From Paludibacter sp. 47-17 (lineage in GTDB: Bacteria > Bacteroidota > Bacteroidia > Bacteroidales > Paludibacteraceae): DNA of 64,000 bases. The position numbers and the translations under genes were made by a program. Location of the stretch: contig MKVT01000008.1 of the NCBI GenBank assembly GCA_001898935.1, forward strand, positions 186,001-250,000. The letters run 5' to 3'. Below, one piece after another: positions 23,413 through 30,591 of the stretch (its first letter is position 1; each line of letters starts with the position of its first letter). Below the pieces are notes generated by a model that worked only from the letters and a program-made list of their open reading frames with translations, made no database searches and was not told where the DNA came from.

Positions 23413-25344
23413 TCAGGCCAACGCGTCGATCATGCTCATGATTTCGGCGCTCGAACAGGCAATCAGATCGATGGCGTCGGGTTCGCATACGGGCATACAC
23501 ATTCCGCATCCTTTGCACACGGCATTGTTGATCTGGGCAATCACGCGGCCGTTGCTCCCGGCTTTCAGAATGGCATCGAACGGGCAAGCTTCTTCGCAGG
23601 CACCACACCAGGTGCATTTATCTTCGTTGATGACGGCAATGAGCGGCTGGGCTTCCAGTTCGGGTTTGCTGACAATCGAATACGATTTGGTGGAGGCCGA
23701 AAGAGCCGAATTGACCGACTCTGCAATGTTTTTCGGTCCCTGACAGGCGCCGGCAATGGTAATGCCGTCGATTACGGTTTCAACCGGACGCAGTTTCATG
23801 TGCACTTCGTTGAAGAATTGGTCGCGACCTTTCGGCAGTTTGAAGAGCGATCCCACCTGATTGTCGGCACGCGGTACCATTCCGGTTACCAATACCACCA
23901 GGTCGGCAGCTACTTCCAGTTCCTTGCCGGCGGTAAGAATGTCGTTGATTTTCACGATGGTTTTGTCGCCTTTCGGGGTTACGGTCGGCGGACCGTCTTC
24001 GTACGATTGCAGGTAGATATCGCCATTGCGCAATGAGTCGGCATACAGGATTTCCTGTTTTCCATAGGTACGCAATCCGCGGTTGAAGTGGAAATTGTTT
24101 ATCTTCCCGAACTTTTGCTTAGCTGTTACCGCCGCATGAATGGTGGATGTGCAGCAGTTGCGCGAGCAATAGGTGTTTCCGCCTTCTTCCTGGCGACTTC
24201 CCACGCAGTAGATGTAAGCGATATTGTGCACTTCTTTTCCTTTGTGCATCAGCTTGCCTTCCTGCGTGTCGATCATGCGTTTGAATTGCGGCAGGGTGAT
24301 TACATGGTCGGAGGTTGCGTAACCAAACTCGCCGTAAGCCGGCGTATACGAGTCGAAACCGGTAGCCATCAACACCGAACCTACATTAAAATGCAGTTCT
24401 TCGGGCTGTTCCGAGAAATCGATGGCGGTGCATATTTTTTCGCACTCGCCGCAGCGGGTGCAGGCTTTCAGGTCGATCACCGGAGTCTGCGGGTATTCGC
24501 TCGGGTAATTCTTGTAAATAGCCTTGCGGTTGCTCATGCGGAAGTTAAAGGTATCGGGCACTTCCACAGGACACACTTCGATGGCCCGTTTCAGATCTTC
24601 CGGATGGCACGAGCCCTTCACGTAGCGGGGTGTCTTGCGCACGGTAAGTTCGATATTTCCCACCGAGCCCTTGTTACCAATCAGTTCGCTGTTGGTGAGG
24701 ATGGTGATGTTCCCGCGACGCAGTAACTCATTGTACAGGCGCGTGATCATTTCCTTGCCCGTTTCGGTAGTGGTCGAAAGCGTATCCCACTGGGCCACGC
24801 GTCCGCCTACAAAGGGTTCTTTCTCGATAAGGATTACTTCGCATTCTTTGTCGGAGAGCGACAGCGCCGCTTTCATGCCCGCTACGCCGGCGCCTACGAC
24901 GGCCACCCGTTTTTCGGTTTTCACCCTGGTGCTTTCCAGGGCTTCGGCGTAATGAGCCTTTGCAATGGCTGCTTTTACGAGGTGAATTGCTTTTTCGGTA
25001 GCGCCCATCTTATTGTCGGAATGCGCCCACGAAGCCTGTTCGCGGATATTGGCATGAACGTAGGTATATTTGTTCAGGTCGGCCCGTTCGGAAACATTCC
25101 GGAAGGTAGTAAGGTGGAGTTTCGGTGAACAGGAAGCCACCACAACGCCATCGAGCCGATGCGTTTTGATATCGTCGACCATATCGCGCTGGTTCGAATC
25201 GGAACAGGCAAACATGGTGGTTTTCGACAAGAAAACGATTTCATCTCCCGCAACGGCTTCGCGTACTTTCTCCACGTCCACATAGTCGGAGATATTTCCT
25301 CCGCAATGGCATATATATACGCCTATTTTCTTCTTCTCTTTCAT
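23413..25344 (-). CDS. HdrA-like FAD and iron-sulfur flavoprotein
   Basis: A 643-residue full-length HdrA homologue. The N-terminal domain has C12-H-C14-GGNISD, then C47 in MFACSDSNQ and C72 in VVVASCSPKLH, typical of HdrA. The thioredoxin-reductase-like FAD domain follows (VAVVGAGVAGMKAAL, residues 147-161; EKEPFVGGR), with a central CTRCGECEKIC cluster and CVGSRQEEGG/CSRNCC motifs. Two ferredoxin clusters close the protein (CTWCGACEEACP near 577 and CKGCGMCMPVC near 610). In methanogens HdrA is the bifurcating flavin subunit; in sulfate reducers its relatives are QmoA and QmoB. Unlike QmoB it has no C-terminal MvhD domain; an MvhD-like protein is separately encoded at 26642. The start overlaps the previous stop (ATGA). 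Confidence 0.9.
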   Translation of the reverse strand: MKEKKKIGVYICHCGGNISDYVDVEKVREAVAGDEIVFLSKTTMFACSDSNQRDMVDDIKTHRLDGVVVASCSPKLHLTTFRNVSERADLNKYTYVHANIREQASWAHSDNKMGATEKAIHLVKAAIAKAHYAEALESTRVKTEKRVAVVGAGVAGMKAALSLSDKECEVILIEKEPFVGGRVAQWDTLSTTTETGKEMITRLYNELLRRGNITILTNSELIGNKGSVGNIELTVRKTPRYVKGSCHPEDLKRAIEVCPVEVPDTFNFRMSNRKAIYKNYPSEYPQTPVIDLKACTRCGECEKICTAIDFSEQPEELHFNVGSVLMATGFDSYTPAYGEFGYATSDHVITLPQFKRMIDTQEGKLMHKGKEVHNIAYIYCVGSRQEEGGNTYCSRNCCTSTIHAAVTAKQKFGKINNFHFNRGLRTYGKQEILYADSLRNGDIYLQSYEDGPPTVTPKGDKTIVKINDILTAGKELEVAADLVVLVTGMVPRADNQVGSLFKLPKGRDQFFNEVHMKLRPVETVIDGITIAGACQGPKNIAESVNSALSASTKSYSIVSKPELEAQPLIAVINEDKCTWCGACEEACPFDAILKAGSNGRVIAQINNAVCKGCGMCMPVCEPDAIDLIACSSAEIMSMIDALA

Positions 25345-26642
25345 AGGTGTTGAATTAAGTAACTGATTGCTTCGGAGGAGGCGGAGCCTGCCGAGAGAAT
25401 AGAATCGGGGATATCCATCGGACCGGTGGCGGTGCCGGCTACAAAAACTCCGTCGATACTGGTTTTCGAAGGATTGGCCAATGGGTCGGCTTGTCCCACG
25501 AAATTGAATTTATCGAGGTAGAGTGTTTCGCTCTCAAACAGTCCGTCGATGCCCTTGGGAGGAACTACGCCGGTGGAAAGCACAACCAGATCGTGATCGG
25601 CTTCCATCAGTTTGCCGGTGTTGATATCTTCGTAACGCAGGGTGAGATTGCCGTTTTCCTTTTCGGAAATTCGTCCGATTTTTCCTTTTACGAAATTCAC
25701 GCCCATTCCTTTGGCCTGTTGGTAGAATTCTTCAAAGCCTTTCCCAAAGGAACGTATGTTGATGTAGTAGATGGTTACGTCGGCCATCGGCAGTGCGCCC
25801 ATCAGGAGTTGTGCCTGCTTGATGGAGTACATGCAGCAGATTTGCGAACAAATCGGGTTGCCCACGGTGGCATCGCGCGAGCCCACGCAGAGCACATAGG
25901 CTACCTTGTCGGGCACTTTGCCGTCGCCCGGACGCAGGATAGTGTTGAACGGGCGGGTAGGGGCCAGCTGGCGTTCCATCTGCATGGCCGTGATAATGTT
26001 TTTGTATTCGCCAAAACCATAGCGAGGCATCTTTTTCGCATCGAAAAGATCGAAGCCGGTAGCCAGGATTACGGTACGTACGTGCAGGTTCATTGTTTCG
26101 GGCTCCATGGTGAAGTCGATACAATTAGTAGGACATACCTTTTCGCAGGCGCCGCAGAGCGTGCAGTTTTCAATATCGATGGCCGCCGCTTTCGGGCTGG
26201 CGATGCTGAAGGGGATAAAGGCCGCCTTGCGACCGACCAGTCCGAACTGGTACTGGTCGGTAACATTTACCGGGCAGGCCTGTTCGCAGAGTTGGCACGA
26301 AGTGCAATCGGCCACGTGCACATATCTTGGATTTTTCGTTACTTTCGCTACAAATCCGGTATCGCTTACTCTCCGGATATTCCCCACTTCCGATCCCGTG
26401 AAGATGGTGATATTCGGATGGCGCGATATCTCGGAGATTTTCGGTGTCGTGATACAGGCCGAGCAGTCGAGGGTAGGGAATACCTTGCTGAGCATGATCA
26501 TTTTACCACCCACCGATAAATCTTTTTCCACGAGCAGCACTTTGTAGCCTGTGACGGCCAGGTTGAGAGCAGCCTCTCCGCCGGCAATGCCGCCCCCGAT
26601 TACAAGCGCGTCGTAGGTGATGTTTTTTATCGTGTTTTCCAT
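25341..26642 (-). CDS. Second HdrA-like flavoprotein, QmoA-type
   Basis: A 433-residue shorter HdrA relative of QmoA size. FAD loop IGGGIAGGEAAL (residues 15-26), EKDLSVGGKM, then an inserted LDCSACITTPK (C60, C63), and two ferredoxin-type clusters C113/C116/C119/C123 and C160/C163/C166/C170. The CVGSRDATVGNPICSQICC motif near residue 260 is shared with the larger HdrA, and the protein ends with the FAD-contacting VAGTATGPMDIPDSI region. In sulfate reducers QmoA partners with QmoB and QmoC between menaquinol and APS reductase. Its gene overlaps the hdrA start by 4 nt and the MvhD-like stop by 1 nt, indicating translational coupling and a complex. Confidence 0.88.
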   Translation of the reverse strand: MENTIKNITYDALVIGGGIAGGEAALNLAVTGYKVLLVEKDLSVGGKMIMLSKVFPTLDCSACITTPKISEISRHPNITIFTGSEVGNIRRVSDTGFVAKVTKNPRYVHVADCTSCQLCEQACPVNVTDQYQFGLVGRKAAFIPFSIASPKAAAIDIENCTLCGACEKVCPTNCIDFTMEPETMNLHVRTVILATGFDLFDAKKMPRYGFGEYKNIITAMQMERQLAPTRPFNTILRPGDGKVPDKVAYVLCVGSRDATVGNPICSQICCMYSIKQAQLLMGALPMADVTIYYINIRSFGKGFEEFYQQAKGMGVNFVKGKIGRISEKENGNLTLRYEDINTGKLMEADHDLVVLSTGVVPPKGIDGLFESETLYLDKFNFVGQADPLANPSKTSIDGVFVAGTATGPMDIPDSILSAGSASSEAISYLIQHL

Positions 26643-27049
26643 TAATTATGCAGTGTTTTAAGTAAATACTCGTTGAAGCTTTTTACCTGTTTTACGAAGG
26701 ACGCACTACACACCGAACAGATGGCCGCCATACGCAGGCGGGCCGGATCCAGTTCTTTTTCCTTCATCAGAGTATGTGTTTTCGCGACCAGATTACCGGT
26801 TTTTTCGGTACACGACTCTCCATATACACAGTCGCTACCATCGGCTGCAATGAAAACGCCGTCGAAGCCTTTTTCGTAGGCATATAAAATCCAGCTCGGT
26901 TTGATAGCGCTGGAGCAGGGCACTGAGATGGTATAGACGGTAGGAGGATAATGTAATTTCAGAAGTCCTGCCATATCGATGGCAGGATCTGAAATTTTTT
27001 CAGTGGAAAATACGAGGATTTTCGCACTTTTCTTGTTGAAATCGCCCAT
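26642..27049 (-). CDS. MvhD/FrhD-like protein lacking the N-terminal cysteine pair
   Basis: A 135-residue protein of the MvhD (methyl-viologen hydrogenase delta) family, which carries a [2Fe-2S] centre and passes electrons to HdrA. The later family motifs are present: YTISVPCSSAIKP (C45), GFDGVFIAADGSDCVYGESC (C74, C80) and the GN-xxA-K-T helix, with C111-x-x-C114 near the end. The usual N-terminal C-x-x-C after the first strand is missing: the strand reads ILVFSTEKISDPAID. It may bind its cluster differently or have lost it. It stands alone, whereas in QmoB this domain is fused to HdrA. It lies 8 nt after the tusA-like gene. Confidence 0.78.
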   Translation of the reverse strand: MGDFNKKSAKILVFSTEKISDPAIDMAGLLKLHYPPTVYTISVPCSSAIKPSWILYAYEKGFDGVFIAADGSDCVYGESCTEKTGNLVAKTHTLMKEKELDPARLRMAAICSVCSASFVKQVKSFNEYLLKTLHN

Positions 27050-27057
27050 GGCAGAAC

Positions 27058-27309
27058 TTATTTCTTACGCAGGTAAATCTTGAAATAACCATTCTCCTCG
27101 ATGGTTCCCAGGAATTCATGGCCCTGTTTGGTACACCATTTCGGAATGTCCACCTTGGTGCCTTCGTCGGCCGAAAGCACTTCCATTACTTCGTTTGCAC
27201 CTACGCCGCCGATGGCTTTTTTAGCTTCGAGGAGGGGGCCCGGACAAGCGGTACCACGAGCGTCGACCGATTTTGCTACGGTAAGAGCGTTTAATTCTTC
27301 TTGTGTCAT
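27058..27309 (-). CDS. TusA-family sulfur carrier protein
   Basis: An 83-residue SirA/TusA-fold protein. The signature DARGTACPGPLLEAKKAI contains the active Cys22 in the C-P-x-P motif, which carries persulfide sulfur, and the rest follows the family (VLSADEGTKVDIPKWCTKQGHEFLG). In E. coli TusA feeds tRNA thiolation; in sulfur oxidisers TusA works with DsrE-type proteins and sHdr or Dsr complexes. Its place between a DsrE2-like gene and Hdr/Qmo genes suggests the second type of role. I avoid the gene name tusA as function because many paralogues exist. Confidence 0.9.
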   Translation of the reverse strand: MTQEELNALTVAKSVDARGTACPGPLLEAKKAIGGVGANEVMEVLSADEGTKVDIPKWCTKQGHEFLGTIEENGYFKIYLRKK

Positions 27310-27329
27310 TGTTGTAAAAATTTATAGGG

Positions 27330-27896
27330 TTAAATAAAAAGCTGCATACTGCTTTCGCCGGCTTCGGCTACGAAGGTGGCGGCGCCGGCCATGCGGAGGT
27401 TGGGATAGTCGATGAATTCCTCTTTTCTGAAGCCCATCAGACCCGCCGACATTTCGCATACCGTGATTTCTATTCCCAGCTCAGCCGCCTCTTTCAGCAT
27501 CTGCTCCAGCGACATCACATTCTGCTTCCGCATCAGGTGTTTAATCATCATAGGGCCCATTCCCGCCATATTCATGTTCGAGAGTTTAAGCTGGCCGGTA
27601 CCCTTGGGCAACATCATGCCAAACATCTTCGAAATAAAATCCTTGCCTTTCGCTTTCTTCCGCGCGTCGCGCAGTGCCGCGAGCGACCAGAACGAGAAAA
27701 ATAATTTTACCTGCGTATCCATGGCGGCGGCCGCGATACTGATAACGAAAGCGGCCAATACCTTGTCGAGGTCGCCCGAAACAACAGCGATCGACAGTTG
27801 ATCCTTTCGTCCGCTTTCCAATTGCGCAACCCTTTGCTTCAATGCTTCCAGCTGCTCGAGCAGTTGCGCCGGGGTGGGTTCTGTAGTGTTACTCAT
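27330..27896 (-). CDS. DsrE/DsrF-family (DsrE2-like) protein
   Basis: From the ATG complementary to 27894-27896 the product has 188 residues: a short N-terminal coiled coil (residues ~9-30, LLEQLEALKQRVAQLESG), then a DsrE2-type domain with LSIAVVSGDLDKVLAAFVISIAAAA, FFSFWSLAALR, a Met-rich segment and the conserved cysteine motif I-T-V-C147-E-M-S-A-G-L-M-G. DsrE2 proteins bind sulfane sulfur and exchange it with TusA. A hydrophobic helix (residues 46-58) may give membrane association. It is first in the operon, 20 nt before the TusA-like gene. A few codons further upstream also stay open, but the promoter -7 box at 27924 favours this start. Confidence 0.82.
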   Translation of the reverse strand: MSNTTEPTPAQLLEQLEALKQRVAQLESGRKDQLSIAVVSGDLDKVLAAFVISIAAAAMDTQVKLFFSFWSLAALRDARKKAKGKDFISKMFGMMLPKGTGQLKLSNMNMAGMGPMMIKHLMRKQNVMSLEQMLKEAAELGIEITVCEMSAGLMGFRKEEFIDYPNLRMAGAATFVAEAGESSMQLFI

Positions 27897-27923
27897 AATA
27901 GTTGTATAATTATTCCGTCGGGG

Positions 27924-27931
27924 CAAAGATA
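27924..27931 (-). promoter_or_regulatory. -7 box TATCTTTG of the Hdr/Qmo-like operon
   Basis: On the minus strand TATCTTTG lies 27 nt upstream of the DsrE2-like ATG. No TTTG at the 19-bp position is visible, which would fit a promoter that needs an activator bound upstream. Confidence 0.5.
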
Positions 27932-27984
27932 GAGCGTATCGGCGAATTAATTCCTTAAACGGACGTGCAGAAACATATCAAAAA

Positions 27985-28002
27985 TTGTGATAATTCTCAC
28001 AA
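27985..28002. promoter_or_regulatory. CRP-type operator TTGTGATAATTCTCACAA upstream of the Hdr/Qmo-like operon
   Basis: Both outer hexamers, TTGTGA and TCACAA, are identical to the perfect palindrome at the Crp-type gene, with a 6-bp spacer TAATTC. The centre lies about 76 bp upstream of the expected operon start, a usual activator position, and about 98 bp upstream of the divergent DUF1599 start. Confidence 0.62.
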
Positions 28003-28076
28003 AAAACACCGCATCCAGATCAGCTTTTTTCCTGTTCTTAATTCAATTGATCCATGGGTAATACATGAAAAATATG

Positions 28077-28084
28077 TATCTTTG
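28077..28084 (+). promoter_or_regulatory. -7 box TATCTTTG upstream of the DUF1599 gene
   Basis: TATCTTTGCAAAG matches the consensus and lies 31 nt before ATG 28115. It supports that start over an in-frame ATG-less extension further upstream, since the extension would begin 5' of the promoter. Confidence 0.5.
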
Positions 28085-28114
28085 CAAAGTCGAATATTAA
28101 AAAAAACAGATTGC

Positions 28115-28654
28115 ATGAGCACTACCAATGCCCAGTACGACAAAGCCGCCGCACAGTGTAGCGAGATATTTTTCAAAAAGCTGAAGGACTATGGTTCGTC
28201 GTGGCGGATCATGCGCACCCAGTCGGTTACCGATCAGATTTACATCAAGGCCAAGCGTATCCGGAGCATCGAAATGAAAGGCGTGTCGAAGGTCGACGAA
28301 GGCATTCGGTCGGAGCTGATCGGCATTGTCAATTATGGTGTTATCGGGCTCATTCAGCTCGAACGGGGCATCTCCGACGAAGATGATATGACCAGCGAGG
28401 AGGTGATCGGGCTGTACACCCGATTCGTGCAACAGGCCAAGGAGCTCATGATGGCCAAAAATCACGATTACGACGAGGCCTGGCGCTGGATGCGGATGGA
28501 ATCGTACACCGACCTCATATTGATGAAGATTAAACGAACCAAGCAAATAGAAGACAACAAGGGCGTGACGCTTATTTCCGAAGGTATCGATGCCAACTAT
28601 TTTGATATGATTAACTACGCCATCTTCGGGCTGATAAAAATGGAGGAAGAGTAA
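28115..28654 (+). CDS. DUF1599 (nucleotide modification associated domain 1) protein with internal duplication
   Basis: A 179-residue cytosolic protein made of two similar halves. The first repeat has YGSSWRIMRTQSVTDQIYIKAKR and ends IVNYGVIGLIQLE; the second has YDEAWRWMRMESYTDLILMKIKR and ends MINYAIFGLIKME. The W-R-x-M-R, T-D-x-I and N-Y-x-x-x-G-L-I positions are shared, so this is a tandem duplication of one ~80-residue helical unit. The family has been linked by context to nucleotide metabolism but has no settled activity. It is followed directly by a DoxX/MauE-like gene and tpiA, an order I recall from Bacteroides; this should be confirmed by comparison. Confidence 0.85.
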   Translation: MSTTNAQYDKAAAQCSEIFFKKLKDYGSSWRIMRTQSVTDQIYIKAKRIRSIEMKGVSKVDEGIRSELIGIVNYGVIGLIQLERGISDEDDMTSEEVIGLYTRFVQQAKELMMAKNHDYDEAWRWMRMESYTDLILMKIKRTKQIEDNKGVTLISEGIDANYFDMINYAIFGLIKMEEE

Positions 28655-29809
28655 TTGGGTTTTAATTTCAGAAGAAGAAAAATAAGTTCGGCCGGCCTGC
28701 CTTTTACGAGTTCCAGGGCGGGAAGGATTACCTTGCACCTGTTGCGTTTACTGGCAGGGAGTGTGTTTGTGTTTTCCGGTTTTGTGAAAGCGGTGGATCC
28801 GCTGGGAACCGTCTATAAGATAAGCGATTACCTCGACGCATTTGGAGGGTTCGGGCCACAGCTGGCAGTGCTGGCGTATCCTGCGGCTTTTTTGCTTATC
28901 GTATTCGAACTGATGCTGGGGGTTCAGTTGATGCTGATGCTGCGTTTCCGGAGCAGTACCTTGCTGGCGCTTGTGTTCATGGTGGCGATGACCGGGCTTA
29001 CGCTGTACATTGCCGTTTATAATCCGGTGACCGACTGCGGTTGCTTTGGCGATGCACTGAAGGTGTCGAACTGGCAAACCTTTTACAAGAATATTGTGCT
29101 GCTCACCATCGTGGTGCTGTTGGTGGTATGGCGCGATAAATTCAAATCGTTTTTTCTGAAACCGGTGGAGTACTGCATCGGTGGCGTTTTTCTGGCAGCA
29201 ATCATTGCATTTATGGTGTACAACCTCCTGCATCTGCCCGTACTCGATTTTCGTCCTTACAAAATCGGAGTGAACATCCCGGAGGCTATGTCGGTGCCGG
29301 AAGGAGCTCCTGCCGATGTATACAATTATAGTTTTGTGTATCAGAAAGAGGGGGTGAAGCAGACGTTTTCGCTCGATGCGCTGCCCGATTCCACCTGGAC
29401 CTTCGTGGAGCAGAAATCGGAGCTGGTTCGCAAGGGGTACGAAGCGCCCATCACCAACTTTACAATATTAAATGCCGACTATCAGGATGTAGGACATGAG
29501 ATTCTGGCGTACCGCGGTCGTACCTACCTGGTGGTGATGTACGATCTTACCCGGACTTCGGTGCGGGGCCTTGAAACGATTACGGAAGCCCTGGCAGCCC
29601 GCACCGACGGGCGTGTGGCAGGTGTTACCGCCTCCAATCCGGCCGAGGTGGAGGCGTTCAAATCGGCCCATAAGGTGAAATTTCCGGTTTATACGGCCGA
29701 TCCTGTATTTTTAAAAACCATGATCAGGGCCAATCCCGGGGTGGTGGTGATCGAAAACGGGACGATTACCGATAAGCGGAACTGGCGCGACAGCGATAAA
29801 ATTCAATAA
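28655..29809 (+). CDS. DoxX/MauE-like membrane protein with C-terminal thioredoxin-like domain
   Basis: A 384-residue protein. The N-terminal half has four transmembrane helices of the DoxX/MauE type (LLRLLAGSVFVFSGFVKAVDPLG, then helices near 70-90, 95-115 and 145-160) with the cysteine pair in VTDCGCFGDALKVS. The C-terminal half (after YQKEGVKQTF) looks like a thioredoxin-like domain, with YRGRTYLVVMYDLTRTS where a CxxC would sit, so no redox pair there. It resembles the BT_3928-type proteins of Bacteroides. No ATG exists near the N terminus; the TTG at 28655, directly after the previous stop codon, is the best start but is unproven. It is likely co-transcribed with the DUF1599 gene and tpiA. 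Confidence 0.8.
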   Translation: MGFNFRRRKISSAGLPFTSSRAGRITLHLLRLLAGSVFVFSGFVKAVDPLGTVYKISDYLDAFGGFGPQLAVLAYPAAFLLIVFELMLGVQLMLMLRFRSSTLLALVFMVAMTGLTLYIAVYNPVTDCGCFGDALKVSNWQTFYKNIVLLTIVVLLVVWRDKFKSFFLKPVEYCIGGVFLAAIIAFMVYNLLHLPVLDFRPYKIGVNIPEAMSVPEGAPADVYNYSFVYQKEGVKQTFSLDALPDSTWTFVEQKSELVRKGYEAPITNFTILNADYQDVGHEILAYRGRTYLVVMYDLTRTSVRGLETITEALAARTDGRVAGVTASNPAEVEAFKSAHKVKFPVYTADPVFLKTMIRANPGVVVIENGTITDKRNWRDSDKIQ

Positions 29810-29827
29810 TTAAATACGAAAACAAAA

Positions 29828-30586
29828 ATGAGAAAAAACATTGTTGCAGGAAACTGGAAAATGAACAAGACCCTTCAGGAAGGGATGGCGTTGGCCGCAG
29901 AATTGAACGAAGTGCTGAAAGGTGCGAGTCTGAATTGCGATGTGGTGATCGGTACGCCGTTTATCCACCTGGCAAGTGTGGCTGCTGCCGTCGATAGTGC
30001 TAAAATCGGGGTTGCTGCCCAAAACTGCGCCGATAAGGAATCGGGCGCCTATACCGGCGAGATTTCGGCTTCGATGGTGAAGTCGACGGGAGCCGCTTAT
30101 GTAATCCTCGGTCACTCGGAGCGTCGGGCGTATTATGGCGAAACGGCTGCTACCTTGAAGACCAAGGTGGAGCTGGCGCTGAAGAACGAGCTGACTCCCA
30201 TTTTCTGTATTGGGGAAGTGCTGGAAGAGCGTGAAGCCGGAAAGCATTTTGAAGTGGTAAAACAGCAGATTGAAGATTCGTTGTTCGAACTGTCGGCCCA
30301 GGATTTCGGTAAAATCGTATTGGCTTACGAGCCTGTCTGGGCGATTGGCACCGGTAAGACTGCTTCGGCGGCTCAGGCTCAGGAGATTCATGCGTTTATC
30401 CGTCAGACCCTGGCTGCAAAATACGGACAGGAAGTTGCCGATGCAACGTCGATCCTTTACGGTGGTAGCTGTAATGCAGGTAATGCGAAAGAGCTGTTCT
30501 CGAATCCCGATGTGGATGGCGGGCTGATCGGTGGAGCTTCGTTGAAGGTTGCCGATTTCAAAGCTATTATCGACGCGTTTAATTAA
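29828..30586 (+). CDS. tpiA: Triosephosphate isomerase
   Basis: A 252-residue TIM-barrel enzyme that interconverts dihydroxyacetone phosphate and glyceraldehyde 3-phosphate. Catalytic residues are Asn9 and Lys11 (GNWKMNK), His96 (LGHSERR) and Glu168 ([14 protein letters not shown]), followed by the phosphate-binding loop YGGSCNAGN and GLIGGASL. It sits 18 nt after the DoxX/MauE-like gene and 5 nt before radA. Confidence 0.98.
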   Translation: MRKNIVAGNWKMNKTLQEGMALAAELNEVLKGASLNCDVVIGTPFIHLASVAAAVDSAKIGVAAQNCADKESGAYTGEISASMVKSTGAAYVILGHSERRAYYGETAATLKTKVELALKNELTPIFCIGEVLEEREAGKHFEVVKQQIEDSLFELSAQDFGKIVLAYEPVWAIGTGKTASAAQAQEIHAFIRQTLAAKYGQEVADATSILYGGSCNAGNAKELFSNPDVDGGLIGGASLKVADFKAIIDAFN

Positions 30587-30591
30587 GTTGT

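Noticed and set aside
23320-24036. 238-codon plus-strand frame opposite hdrA
   Set aside because: It is antisense to the well-supported HdrA-like gene and shows no signal peptide or domain.
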